Of a stretch of DNA of 64,000 nt, positions 52,414-60,079 are shown in pieces; positions within the stretch are counted from its first letter, which is position 1; every line of letters begins with the position of its first letter. Source of the stretch: Gammaproteobacteria bacterium (GTDB lineage: Bacteria; Pseudomonadota; Gammaproteobacteria; Steroidobacterales; Rariloculaceae); assembly GCA_022826245.1 (NCBI GenBank), contig JAJDVG010000040.1:181956-245955 (forward strand), read 5' to 3'. The notes beneath the pieces were generated by a model. That model was not told the DNA's origin and ran no database searches. It saw nothing but the letters and a program-made list of their open reading frames with translations. Both the position numbers and the translations under genes were made by a program.

Positions 52414-53400
52414 TTACAGGTCCCGGTCGCTTTGCGTGGACGCGACGAACACGTCCTCGAGCCCCGGCCGCGTCTCGGCGATCGATGCGCCGCTGCCCGC
52501 AATCGCGGCGCCGACCAGCCCGGCGGCATCGGGGTCGCCCGGTTCGAGCAGCACGCGCAGTCGATTGCCGAGCTGAGCGACGCTACGCGCGATGCCGAGT
52601 TCCGCGATGCGCTGCCTGAGGCGGCCGAGATGCTCGCCCTCGACCTCGAGCACCGTGTGTGCAAGCTCCCCGATCAGCGTCTTCGGCTCGCCCTCGGCAA
52701 CGAGCCGCCCCCGATCGAGAATCGCAAGCTGATGGCAGCGCTCGGCCTCTTCCATGTAATGCGTCGAGACGAGGATCGTGACGTCGTGCTCGATGAGCTC
52801 GAACAGGCTGTCCCAGAAGCCGCGCCGCGTGCGCGGATCGACGGCGCTCGTGGGCTCGTCGAGCAGCAGCACGGGCGGCTCGTGCAGCACCGCCGCCGCA
52901 AGCGCGAGCCGCTGGCGCTCGCCGCCGCTCAGGTTCTCGGGCCGGCGGCGGGCGAGGCGGCCGAGATCGTAGGTCTCGAGGCTCGCCTCGATGCGTTCGC
53001 GCCGCCGGCGTCGCGAGAGCCCACGGACCTTGCCGAGAAAGTCGAGGTTCTCACGTACCGAAAGGTCGCGGTACAGCGAGAACTGCTGAGTCATGTAGCC
53101 GATCAGCGGGCGCAGCTTCTCGGCGTCGCGCGGGATGCTGTGACCGAGCACGCTGACCTCGCCCTCGGTCGGCGTGAGCAGGCCGCAGAGCATGCGGAAG
53201 GTCGTCGACTTGCCGCAGCCGTTCGGGCCGAGGAAGCCGTAGATCTTCGCCCGCGGGATCTCGAGGTCGACCGAATCGACCGCGACCGTGCGGCCGAATC
53301 GCCGGGTCAGGCCTGTGGCGACGATGGCGGGGTCGCCGGCGCCGTTGGCGCGCGTGGCATCGGTGGCGATGACGGAATCGGTGGCCTGGGTGGCGTCCAT
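52414..53400 (-). CDS. ABC transporter ATP-binding protein
   Basis: The 328-residue ATPase has Walker A GPNGCGKST (residues 58-66), signature LSGGERQRLALAAAVLHEPP, Walker B VLLLDEPTSAVDP and the His switch in ILVSTHYMEEAERCH. The C-terminal extension (about 80 residues) is typical of drug-export ATPases such as YbhF halves. The first 25 residues are low complexity (DATQATDSVIATDATRANG) and continue a 24-bp repeat upstream, so the true start may lie further in. No ribosome site is obvious at 53400. Confidence 0.92.
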   Translation of the reverse strand: MDATQATDSVIATDATRANGAGDPAIVATGLTRRFGRTVAVDSVDLEIPRAKIYGFLGPNGCGKSTTFRMLCGLLTPTEGEVSVLGHSIPRDAEKLRPLIGYMTQQFSLYRDLSVRENLDFLGKVRGLSRRRRRERIEASLETYDLGRLARRRPENLSGGERQRLALAAAVLHEPPVLLLDEPTSAVDPRTRRGFWDSLFELIEHDVTILVSTHYMEEAERCHQLAILDRGRLVAEGEPKTLIGELAHTVLEVEGEHLGRLRQRIAELGIARSVAQLGNRLRVLLEPGDPDAAGLVGAAIAGSGASIAETRPGLEDVFVASTQSDRDL

Positions 53401-53418
53401 GGCGGGGTACTACTCGGC

Positions 53419-53508
53419 GTCGGCGGCGCGGGTGGAATCGACGGCGGTGGCGCAGGTGGAATCGACGTCGGCGGCGCGGGTAGAACCGGTGGCGGCGGTG
53501 GCATCCAC
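53419..53508. repeat. 24-bp tandem repeat between HlyD and ATPase genes
   Basis: Units at 53419, 53443, 53467 and a partial one at 53491 share the pattern GGCGGCGCGGGTGGAATCGAC. The tract fills the space between the adaptor stop (53516) and the ATPase start (53400) and blends into the repetitive first codons of the ATPase. Confidence 0.8.
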
Positions 53509-53515
53509 GGCGACC

Positions 53516-54685
53516 TCACTCGGCCGGCGGCGCGATCGACGGAAAACCGACCTCGACGGGCACGCCCGTCGGCAGCGTCTGCGCCCGTTCTCCGCTCAAC
53601 ACGACTTCCGCGGGATAGCTGAGCCGGCTGCGGTCGCGCTGCGTCAACGAATAGTAAGGAGTGAACGCCGCATCCGCCGCGACGAACCGCACTTCGGCCT
53701 CGAAGGGCTGGGCGATGCCGTCGACGCGGATCAGCGCCCGCAGCCCCGGCGTGACCCGCGCGCGGATCGGCTCCGGCACGTAGACCCGCGCGTACGGCGC
53801 CGAATCCGCAAGCAGCACGGCGACCGTCGCGCCCCTCGGCGGCCGTTCGCCGACCTCGTAAGGCAGCGTCTCGACGATGCCGGCGCGCGGCGCCTTGAGT
53901 TCGAGCCGGGCGGCGGAGATTTCGGTCTCCGCGAGCAGCGCCTCGGCCTCGTCGAGCGCGGCCCGCGCCTGCCCGAGTTCCTCGGCCGTCGTGCCCTCGA
54001 GCAGCTCCTCGAACAGCGCCGTCGCCCGCTCGAACTCCGCTTCGGCGAGCTCGCGCCGCGAATAGGCGCGGTCGAGGTCCGACGGGCTTGCGAGGTTCTG
54101 CTCGATCAGCGACTGCACGCGCTCGTGCTCGCGGCGTTGGCTCGCCAGATCCTCGCGGGCGCCGTCGACACGCGCGCGGGCTTCGAGAATCCGCTCCTGG
54201 CGCGGCCCGCGAACGAGCTCCGCGAACCGCTGCTCGGCGCGGTCGCGGTTCGCTCGGGCGCGCGCGATGCGCGTGGCGTGCACCGACGGATCGAGGTTGA
54301 GCACCGCCTGGCCCTCGACGACCGTATCGCCCTCCGTCACGAAGATGTCGACGATCGGCTCGTTGGCCTCGGCGACGAGTTCGATGCGGTCGCGTTCGAG
54401 CGTGCCGACGATCGGCAGCGGCGTCTCGGCGCGCTCGCAAGCGGACACAGCCAGCGCCACGCAAGCGAGGAGGGCCGAGTTCCGCGGGGTGATCGCAGGC
54501 GGCGCGCCGGTCCCGTGCCGCACGGCGATCCCGTGCCGCGGGGTGATCGCAGGCGGCGCACCGGTACCGTGCCGCACGGCGATCCCATGCCGCACGGTGA
54601 TTGCAGGCGGTGCACCGATCCCGCGCCGCGCGCCGATCCCGGGCCGCATCACCGTATTCGCTCGAATGCTGCTCTCACCCCGCAT
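53516..54685 (-). CDS. HlyD/RND-type periplasmic adaptor lipoprotein
   Basis: The product has a lipoprotein-like signal (ALLACVALAVSAC), a barrel-sandwich start (VEGQAVLNLDPSVHATRIA), a long coiled-coil hairpin (residues about 140-260) and the return lipoyl half (LELKAPRAGIVETLPYEVGE). It links the inner-membrane ABC exporter to an outer-membrane channel. If translation begins at the ATG at 54685, about 60 extra residues, largely an 18-residue tandem repeat, precede the signal. A GTG start within the last repeat (about 54519) would place the signal at the N-terminus. The 54685 ATG overlaps the end of the TetR gene. Confidence 0.88.
   Translation of the reverse strand: MRGESSIRANTVMRPGIGARRGIGAPPAITVRHGIAVRHGTGAPPAITPRHGIAVRHGTGAPPAITPRNSALLACVALAVSACERAETPLPIVGTLERDRIELVAEANEPIVDIFVTEGDTVVEGQAVLNLDPSVHATRIARARANRDRAEQRFAELVRGPRQERILEARARVDGAREDLASQRREHERVQSLIEQNLASPSDLDRAYSRRELAEAEFERATALFEELLEGTTAEELGQARAALDEAEALLAETEISAARLELKAPRAGIVETLPYEVGERPPRGATVAVLLADSAPYARVYVPEPIRARVTPGLRALIRVDGIAQPFEAEVRFVAADAAFTPYYSLTQRDRSRLSYPAEVVLSGERAQTLPTGVPVEVGFPSIAPPAE
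54495..54656. repeat. 54-bp tandem repeat at the 5' end of the adaptor gene
   Basis: Three copies begin at 54495, 54549 and 54603 with GCAGGCGGCGC or a close variant. In the adaptor frame each encodes about RHGIAVRHGTGAPPAITP. The unit is a multiple of three, so the frame is preserved across copies. Confidence 0.85.
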
Positions 54686-55334
54686 GATCGACTCCGGCGC
54701 CGCGATGAAACATCAACGACGTATGCTCGACGAGCGCGGCGGCGAGCGGCCCGTCGAGTTCTACCCCGAGCACGCGCTTGATGACCGGCTGCGCGAGGAA
54801 AGGAAAGAGCGCGAGGCTGACCAGCGAGATCGTCGTGAGCCTCGGGTCGAGGTCGCGGCGCAGTTCCCCGTTCGTCTGACCGCGCTTGATGAGCCCGCGA
54901 ATGGCGGGCGCCACCCCCCCCGCAATGCGGTGCGCCGTACGGTCCTGCAGACGGCCGCCCTCGGGCAGCACATGCTGCAGGATCATCTTCGGCAGCCAGG
55001 GGTTGGCCGCCATCGTGCGCATGTATATGTCGAAGACGAGCCCGAGATCGATCCGGCCGCCCCGGCTCGAAAGCGTGCCGAGCTCCGCGACCACCGGCGC
55101 GATCGCCTCGTCGAACGCCGTCTCGAGCAGCCCCGACTTCCCGTTGAAGTGGTACTGGATCATCGCCGGATTGACGCCCGCCGCATCGGCGACGCGCTTG
55201 ATCGACACCTCGTCGTAGCCGTTGCCGGCAAACAGCTCCCGCGCCGCATCGATCAGCGCCTGCCGAGAATCGAACCCCTTCCCGGAGGAGGGGCGTCCCG
55301 GTCCGCGGTTCACTTGGGTCTGCCCGGTCTGCAT
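54675..55334 (-). CDS. TetR-family transcriptional regulator of the efflux operon
   Basis: The 219-residue regulator has an N-terminal helix-turn-helix (ALIDAARELFAGNGYDEVSI, KRVADAAGVNPAMIQYHFNG) and a helical ligand domain with the DUF1956-like arrangement common in regulators such as YbiH/CecR that control YbhFSR-type exporters. It is the first gene of the operon and overlaps the adaptor gene by 11 bases. An AT-rich palindromic tract upstream is its likely operator. Confidence 0.92.
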   Translation of the reverse strand: MQTGQTQVNRGPGRPSSGKGFDSRQALIDAARELFAGNGYDEVSIKRVADAAGVNPAMIQYHFNGKSGLLETAFDEAIAPVVAELGTLSSRGGRIDLGLVFDIYMRTMAANPWLPKMILQHVLPEGGRLQDRTAHRIAGGVAPAIRGLIKRGQTNGELRRDLDPRLTTISLVSLALFPFLAQPVIKRVLGVELDGPLAAALVEHTSLMFHRGAGVDHAG

Positions 55335-55342
55335 GGGACAGG

Positions 55343-55369
55343 ATATTAATTAATCAATTAATTAATTAC
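55343..55369. promoter_or_regulatory. AT-rich palindromic tract upstream of tetR
   Basis: A run of TTAATTAA units (ATTAATTAATCAATTAATTA from 55346) lies between the tetR start and the end of the vapC gene, in otherwise GC-rich DNA. Its self-complementary structure fits a TetR-family operator. Confidence 0.6.
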
Positions 55370-55785
55370 AAGCCCTTCGCCCAGTCTTGTACGTTCAGTC
55401 CTTCGAAACCCGCGAAGTCCGCCGTGTTCGACGTAATCAGCATGAGGTCGTTCACACACGCGATCGCCGCGATCTGCCCATCGACGAACGGCCGGGCCAG
55501 GCCTTCGGCAGCAAGCCGCGCTCGCTCGAGCGCGTGCCAGTCCGCGGCCTCTCTGTCGTAGTCGAGCACGGGAAAGCTCGCCAGAACCACATACTCGATA
55601 TAGCGCTCGATGACCTGCCGGCGCCGGGACGGCGGCAATCGCGCACAGCCGAATCGCAGTTCGTGCCAGACCGGAGCCGGGATCGCCGCCTCACCGTCAT
55701 GTTCGCGCAGCCGGCGGACGATGCCTGCGTCCGGCGCCGGCCGCAGCGGTTCGGAAACGATATTGGTGTCGAGCAGGTAGCGCAT
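55366..55785 (-). CDS. vapC: PIN-domain toxin (VapC)
   Basis: The 139-residue protein begins MRYLLDTNIVSEPLRPAPDA, has PVWHELRFGCARLP with the conserved Glu, then RPFVDGQIAAIACVNDLMLI and SNTADFAGFEGL with the later Asp residues. This is the PIN subclass paired with Phd antitoxins. It starts three bases after the antitoxin stop. Confidence 0.93.
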   Translation of the reverse strand: MRYLLDTNIVSEPLRPAPDAGIVRRLREHDGEAAIPAPVWHELRFGCARLPPSRRRQVIERYIEYVVLASFPVLDYDREAADWHALERARLAAEGLARPFVDGQIAAIACVNDLMLITSNTADFAGFEGLNVQDWAKGL

Positions 55786-55788
55786 GGC

Positions 55789-56070
55789 CTACAGCCGCAC
55801 ATCGCGCCCCGTGGCTGCGTCACGCGCGCCATCGAACAGCTCGTCGGGATCAACGGCAAGTTCGGCCAGGTCGACCGCCTCGACGAACTCCGCGTAGGCC
55901 TGCGCGAAACCGCGTCGTCCCGCGGACAACTGCTCGAAAGTCCGGCGCCCGAGCAGCACCGCCACCGATTCGCCACGGCGCGTAAGCTCCACGGTCTTGC
56001 CGTGCTCCGCGTCGCGGATCAGTCTCGGCAGGTTACGACGCGCCTCAGCGATCGAGTGCTTTTCGACCAT
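55789..56070 (-). CDS. Phd/YefM-type antitoxin
   Basis: MVEKHSIAEARRNLPRLIRD followed by AEHGKTVELTRRGESVAVLL is the Phd/YefM DNA-binding fold. The C-terminal part (AVDLAELAVDPDELFDGARD) binds the toxin. It is 93 residues, first gene of the pair, with a strong inverted repeat 12 bases upstream. Confidence 0.93.
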   Translation of the reverse strand: MVEKHSIAEARRNLPRLIRDAEHGKTVELTRRGESVAVLLGRRTFEQLSAGRRGFAQAYAEFVEAVDLAELAVDPDELFDGARDAATGRDVRL

Positions 56071-56081
56071 TGATCGCTCTC

Positions 56082-56101
56082 ATGTACAGAACTATGTACA
56101 T
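56082..56101. promoter_or_regulatory. Operator of the Phd-VapC module
   Basis: ATGTACA (56082-56088) and TGTACAT (56095-56101) form a perfect 7-6-7 inverted repeat. A TATGAT -10 element for the minus strand (56100-56105) abuts it, so binding would block transcription. Confidence 0.7.
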
Positions 56102-56197
56102 CATAGCAGGGCGGTCGGCCGAGCGCATCGCGCGTATTCGGCGTAAACAGCTATAAATCGCCGTGCTGACGAGGGCGTGAGACACGCGCAATTGCTC

Positions 56198-56596
56198 TTA
56201 TTCGGTAGCGTCGAGCCGGTTCAGCCGTCCCCTCCAGCCAAGTATTCTCTTGTCAGCAGTTACCAGACTGTGGCCTTCGAGCGCGGTAGCGACGATGAGG
56301 CGGTCGGCGGGGTCAGCATGAAAACCGTCAAGACCGACGGCGCGGATGCCGATCTTGCCATCCACCGGGATTTCGTTCATGCCCTGTTCCAGCAGTTCCC
56401 GTCGCCAAAGACCCGCGTCCACGGCAAGCCCGATTCGACCTCTTGCCTCAAGCATCGCGATTTCCCAGAAGGAGATCGACGAGATACAAACCTCACCGGC
56501 TTGCCAAGCCTGGTCGATCGCTCGACGGGATCTGTGCCCCAGCCGCTGCTCGCCGGCTCGTAGCCACACCACGACGTGCGTATCCAGAAGAATCAC
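56198..56596 (-). CDS. vapC: PIN-domain toxin (VapC, DUF4411/RNase-H-like subclass)
   Basis: The 132-residue protein MILLDTHVVVWLRAGEQRLG has the first Asp and the HVVVWL motif of the PIN subclass paired with Phd. SISFWEIAMLEARGRI carries the Glu and HADPADRLIVATALEGHSLV the later Asp. It starts 12 bases after its antitoxin and forms a complete module. Confidence 0.92.
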   Translation of the reverse strand: MILLDTHVVVWLRAGEQRLGHRSRRAIDQAWQAGEVCISSISFWEIAMLEARGRIGLAVDAGLWRRELLEQGMNEIPVDGKIGIRAVGLDGFHADPADRLIVATALEGHSLVTADKRILGWRGRLNRLDATE

Positions 56597-56608
56597 GCTA
56601 CGAGGTTC

Positions 56609-56878
56609 CTACGAGCCGTTGTATTCCTGGACAGCAGCTTCCCATTCGACGTCCAGAGGCTTGATGATGTCGCCGAGTATCTCGATCTTCCCCTTGTCAA
56701 TGCCGAACAGATTCTTCGGCTTCTTTCGGTAGGGCACCAATCGGGCTACCGGGCGGCCATTCTTGGAAATGACGATCTCGTCGCCGGTATCGGCGACTTC
56801 GTCCATGAGCTTCAGACACTTCGCCTTGAATTCGGACGCCTTGATCGTATACGCGCCAGTTGCATTGTCGTTGCTCAT
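56609..56878 (-). CDS. Phd/YefM-type antitoxin
   Basis: The 89-residue product (YTIKASEFKAKCLKLMDEVA, DTGDEIVISKNGRPVARLVP) is the Phd DNA-binding fold with the usual KNGRPVA hairpin, followed by a toxin-binding tail (FGIDKGKIEILGDIIKPLDV). It is the first gene of the second Phd-PIN pair in a row. A palindrome with extra half-sites lies about 50 bases upstream. Confidence 0.93.
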   Translation of the reverse strand: MSNDNATGAYTIKASEFKAKCLKLMDEVADTGDEIVISKNGRPVARLVPYRKKPKNLFGIDKGKIEILGDIIKPLDVEWEAAVQEYNGS

Positions 56879-56926
56879 AATCGTGTACCCGGGCGTTCCT
56901 GTTGGTCGTCTATGGTTTATTGTACT

Positions 56927-56940
56927 ATGGTCACGACCAT
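56927..56940. promoter_or_regulatory. Palindrome upstream of the second Phd gene
   Basis: ATGGTC-AC-GACCAT is a perfect palindrome, with further TATGGT and CATGGTC half-sites at 56911 and 56938. On the minus strand a TATGAC/TACAAT promoter pair with 17-base spacing encloses it. Confidence 0.6.
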
Positions 56941-56985
56941 GGTCATATCTGTCGGGTCGAAATTTTCCTTGACCGCCTCAGAGCC

Positions 56986-58668
56986 CTACAGCCCCATCCC
57001 GCTGTCCCAGCACAACCGTTCCATCGCCAGGCCGTAGTCCAGTCGCTCGCCGCGCCAGCCGCTACGCGCAGTCTCCGAATCGACCGTCACGCCGTGCCGG
57101 CGGTTGTAGGCAGCAAGCGGTACTTCCCCGGAATCCACCTGCGGGTCGACTGCGCCGTTTCCGCGGAAACGCCACTGGCGCCAAAGCTCGCGTCGCCCGC
57201 CGGGCGCGATCGGCCGGCCGCGGGGCGTCGTGAATTCGATCTTGCCATCGACCTTGCGAACGCCATAACCGCCTTCGTGCACGAGATGATGGTGATGATG
57301 GCACAAGGTGACGAGATTGCTCAGGCTCGTTTCCCCGCCATCGGCCCAGTGCCGGATGTGATGCGCATGGGTATAGCGTGTGCGGTCGCAACCCGGAAAG
57401 CGGCAACCGCGGTCCCGCGAGCGAAGGGCGCGCTGGATCGCGGGGGGAATGGCTCGGGTCTTGCGGCCGATGCTCAAAGGCTCGCCGTCTTCGTCCTCGA
57501 CCAGGCCCACCAACGAACCGCCGCACCCTAGCCGACGTGCCGTCTCAACCGAAAGTTCCCGCCCGCTCTCGAGTTCCGCGCCGCCCTGCATGGCTCCGGA
57601 GCCGGCCACCCGAGCGGGAGAGTCTTCCGAGCTCGCTGTTGACTCCTCCCGAAGGGCTTCCTGGGCGATGTGGACGACGACCTGGTAGCGATCCGACCCG
57701 GCCCCGGCAGCTTTGGCCCGATGCGCGAGGAACTGCTCGGCCATGTGCCTGAGCCCGTCGGCACGGCACGCGCCCGGGGAGGGCGGATCGTCGACCATTT
57801 TGGCCGAGACGGCGTCCTCGATGTGGTTGGTTTCCGCGGAAACAGGCTGGGCGTTCGCCGATGCACCATTTGTTTCAATGGAAACAGGCGGTTCAATGCC
57901 GCGAGCCCCGTTTCCTTCAACAGAAACCGGCTGGCCATTGCACGATGCGCCGTTTGCTTCAGCGGAAACAGCCTCGGCACTGTCGGACGCGCGGTTTGTT
58001 TCCGCAGAAACAGCGGCCGCCTGCTCAACCAGCTTCGTCTCGCCCACCCCCGCCTTACCTTCCAGCGGTTCCCGTTCGGCCGCCATCGCCACCTCGATCG
58101 CCTGCGCCACCAGCGCGCCGACCTCCGGCGCCAGCCGCGCATGCATGCACCACGATCCGTCGTCGTCGTGCCAGCAGCGCACGTATCGGGACTGATGAGC
58201 GTGCTCCGCCTGGTGGCGTTCCATCTCCCGCTGCACCCGACGGAACTTCCGCACCGTTCGTTCCACATGCGACGCGGTACCGTGCAGGGCGATATTGAGC
58301 AGCGTCTCTTCATTCTCCGCAGTAGCGGCTCGCGTCATGGCCCGAACCTTAGAGTACGACACCTGCCCCTCGCGAAAGGCGTCGCCGATCTTCGGCAGCG
58401 ACTCCAGCGCTCGCCCAACGCGGACCTTCTCGCGTGCCGCGCAGGCGCCGATGCCGCACTGCCAGTTCAGCCACTGGGCGCAGTTGGCGAGGCCGTGCCT
58501 TGCCCAGCCCTGGGTACGGTCGAACTCGGCGACGAGTTCGAGGAAGCGGAAAGTCGCCGCGTTGATGTGGCCACAGACCTCGGTGATGCGGGCTTCGAGA
58601 TTGTCGAGTGAGGCGTCGTCGAGCTTCGGGGTGGGGAACTCCGTCTCGTATTCCCTTGACTGCTTCAT
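56986..58668 (-). CDS. DUF222 (13E12-like) HNH endonuclease with internal 14-residue repeats
   Basis: The product (about 560 residues) has an N-terminal DUF222 domain: DNLEARITEVCGHINAATFR, WARHGLANCAQWLNWQCGIG, GQVSYSKVRAMTRAAT. A repeat-filled linker follows (about residues 220-290), then a C-terminal HNH nuclease domain with RSRDRGCRFPGCDRTRYTHA, HHIRHWADGGETSLSNLVTL and CHHHHHLVHEGG; the His and Asn residues and the CxxxxC zinc pair are present. I favour the ATG at 58668, or 58680, over 58695, because a LexA-like box and the predicted transcription start cover 58682-58701. Family members occur in mycobacteria as 13E12 repeat proteins. Function is unproven; a DNA-damage role is plausible. 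Confidence 0.88.
   Translation of the reverse strand: MKQSREYETEFPTPKLDDASLDNLEARITEVCGHINAATFRFLELVAEFDRTQGWARHGLANCAQWLNWQCGIGACAAREKVRVGRALESLPKIGDAFREGQVSYSKVRAMTRAATAENEETLLNIALHGTASHVERTVRKFRRVQREMERHQAEHAHQSRYVRCWHDDDGSWCMHARLAPEVGALVAQAIEVAMAAEREPLEGKAGVGETKLVEQAAAVSAETNRASDSAEAVSAEANGASCNGQPVSVEGNGARGIEPPVSIETNGASANAQPVSAETNHIEDAVSAKMVDDPPSPGACRADGLRHMAEQFLAHRAKAAGAGSDRYQVVVHIAQEALREESTASSEDSPARVAGSGAMQGGAELESGRELSVETARRLGCGGSLVGLVEDEDGEPLSIGRKTRAIPPAIQRALRSRDRGCRFPGCDRTRYTHAHHIRHWADGGETSLSNLVTLCHHHHHLVHEGGYGVRKVDGKIEFTTPRGRPIAPGGRRELWRQWRFRGNGAVDPQVDSGEVPLAAYNRRHGVTVDSETARSGWRGERLDYGLAMERLCWDSGMGL
57796..58011 (-). repeat. In-frame 42-bp minisatellite in the HNH gene
   Basis: Five successive units encode VSAETNRASDSAEA, VSAEANGASCNGQP, VSVEGNGARGIEPP, VSIETNGASANAQP and VSAETNHIEDA, followed by VSAK. 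The 14-residue period keeps the frame. The segment joins the DUF222 and HNH domains and is probably a flexible, length-variable linker. Confidence 0.88.
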
Positions 58669-58681
58669 AGCGCGTTCCATG

Positions 58682-58701
58682 CACTGTTTATACATACAGT
58701 A
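58682..58701 (-). promoter_or_regulatory. Predicted LexA (SOS) box at the HNH gene promoter
   Basis: CACTGTTTATACATACAGTA matches the E. coli-type consensus TACTG(TA)5CAGTA at 17 of 20 positions and has the exact CTGT-N8-ACAG core. A minus-strand promoter TTGACT (58724-58729), 17 bases, CAGAAT (58701-58706) would start transcription near 58694, inside the box. A second perfect palindrome, CATACAG-TATT-CTGTATG (58693-58710), overlaps its edge. Confidence 0.75.
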
Positions 58702-58836
58702 TTCTGTATGGATTATTCTTCTAAGTCAATGCTTTATTTCACTTTTTTTCACAGAAACGGCGAGGTCGCTTTCGAAAGCGCGCCCCGATTGGGAGACTCA
58801 CCATCGTGGCGTCACAAGACTCTGGTTGCTTACATG

Positions 58837-58876
58837 TGTTCTCACACCTGCTACATTCGCAGCGATTGTGAGAACA
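58837..58876 (+). promoter_or_regulatory. Promoter/operator of the winged-helix nucleotidyltransferase gene
   Basis: TGTTCTCACA (58837-58846) and TGTGAGAACA (58867-58876) form a perfect 10-base inverted repeat with a 20-base gap. TACATT (58852-58857) in the gap, with CTTACA 17 bases upstream, is a plausible promoter. The arms bracket the -10 box, 13 bases before the gene. Confidence 0.7.
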
Positions 58877-58888
58877 GGCTTCCGCCCC

Positions 58889-59506
58889 ATGCGCAAACAG
58901 CCCATCGACTTCATGTTCAGCCCGTACCGGCGCCGGGTGCTCGCGACGTTGTTCATGCACCCGGACGAACGCTTTCACGTTCGCGCGCTCGAGCGGATCA
59001 CGGATGTGTCTGCCGGCTCACTGCACCGTGAACTGAAGGCGATGGCCGAATCCGGACTATTAGTCCGCGAAAAGGTTGGAAATCAGGTCTTCTACCAGGC
59101 GGACTCCCGCTGTCCAATACACGAAGAACTCGCGGCGATCTTTCGCAAGACGATCGGGCTTGTGTCGTTGCTGCGCGATGAGTTGGCCGACCTGGATGCC
59201 GACATCGACGTGGCCTTCGTGTTCGGGTCGATGGCCAGCGGCCGGCAAAGCGCCGACAGCGATCTCGATATCTGCGTCCTGGGCAATGTGTCGCTGCTGG
59301 AAGTCGTCAAGGCATTGTCCTCGGTACGGCAAACCATGCGAAGGGAAATCAATCCTGTAGTCATGACAACGGCCAGGTTTTCGGCCCTGTCGGCGAAAGG
59401 CGACCGCTTCGTGACTCGCGTGCTGAGCGAACCGATGCTGTTCATAAAGGCGGACCTCGATGACATTGCAGGGCTTACTTGCGATCGGGCAACTGGAAGA
59501 ACATGA
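58889..59506 (+). CDS. Winged-helix DNA-binding protein fused to a Pol-beta-type nucleotidyltransferase
   Basis: The 205-residue protein has an ArsR-like winged helix (SPYRRRVLATLFMHPDERFH, VRALERITDVSAGSLHRELK) followed by a minimal nucleotidyltransferase domain with FVFGSMASGRQSADSDLDIC, the GS..G.(x)D.D catalytic signature. MNT-type proteins like this are antitoxins of HEPN (HepT) toxins, but no HEPN gene follows. The start at 58889 lies just after a perfect inverted repeat, suggesting autoregulation through its own winged helix. The frame stays open far upstream but only as a shadow of the HNH gene. Confidence 0.85.
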   Translation: MRKQPIDFMFSPYRRRVLATLFMHPDERFHVRALERITDVSAGSLHRELKAMAESGLLVREKVGNQVFYQADSRCPIHEELAAIFRKTIGLVSLLRDELADLDADIDVAFVFGSMASGRQSADSDLDICVLGNVSLLEVVKALSSVRQTMRREINPVVMTTARFSALSAKGDRFVTRVLSEPMLFIKADLDDIAGLTCDRATGRT

Positions 59507-59593
59507 CGCAAGCCCCCCAGAAACGCCGGTGTTGTGGTGGAACATATTCAATGACGGCTTGATCACTTCGACCCGCCACCTACCGCCCCACCA

Positions 59594-59630
59594 TTGACTT
59601 TACTGTTTCATTGGATATAGTCAATGAAAC
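59594..59630 (+). promoter_or_regulatory. Promoter/operator of the Xre-RES module
   Basis: TTGACT (59594-59599), a 16-base spacer and TATAGT (59616-59621) form a promoter. The perfect inverted repeat GTTTCATTG-N8-CAATGAAAC (59605-59630) covers its spacer and -10 box. Confidence 0.75.
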
Positions 59631-59726
59631 ATAAAGGTTCGGATCACTGCGGAACACTCGCATCCATCCAACTCGAGCCCCATTGCGATGACAGAGCTTG
59701 GGAGCACTGACCAAACGGAGTTCGGC

Positions 59727-60077
59727 ATGACACAGGCAACTGCGCGACCGGTCGTTCAGTTCATTTCACGGCTGCAGGAGGATGGAGGTTTGAAAGGAAC
59801 CGACATCGCGAATTTTACCGGCGTTTCCAAGGCTACGGTTTCGCGGTGGGGAAGCGGCCGGAAATCGCCGCATCCCAAGACGCAGTTGATCATGTCGGAT
59901 CTTGCCTACGTAGTCATGCGATTGGGCGAGTACTACAGCGTCGAAGAAGTACGCGCCTGGCTCTTTGCTCGCCATCCGCAACTGGAGGGACAAAGAGCCA
60001 TCGACCTGATCCGCGATGAACGGACCGAAGACGTGATCGCCATTCTCGACCGGCTCGAAGCGGACGCTTACATCTGA
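59727..60077 (+). CDS. Xre/MbcA/ParS-type antitoxin
   Basis: The 116-residue protein has a helix-turn-helix (GLKGTDIANFTGVSKATVSR, WGSGRKSPHPKTQLI) and the C-terminal toxin-binding region YYSVEEVRAWLFARHPQLEG with the DUF2384-like ID-LI helix. I prefer the ATG at 59727, which has GGAG six bases upstream, over 59688, which has none. Two bases separate it from the RES toxin gene. A perfect inverted-repeat operator lies about 100 bases upstream. Confidence 0.9.
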   Translation: MTQATARPVVQFISRLQEDGGLKGTDIANFTGVSKATVSRWGSGRKSPHPKTQLIMSDLAYVVMRLGEYYSVEEVRAWLFARHPQLEGQRAIDLIRDERTEDVIAILDRLEADAYI

Positions 60078-60079
60078 TC

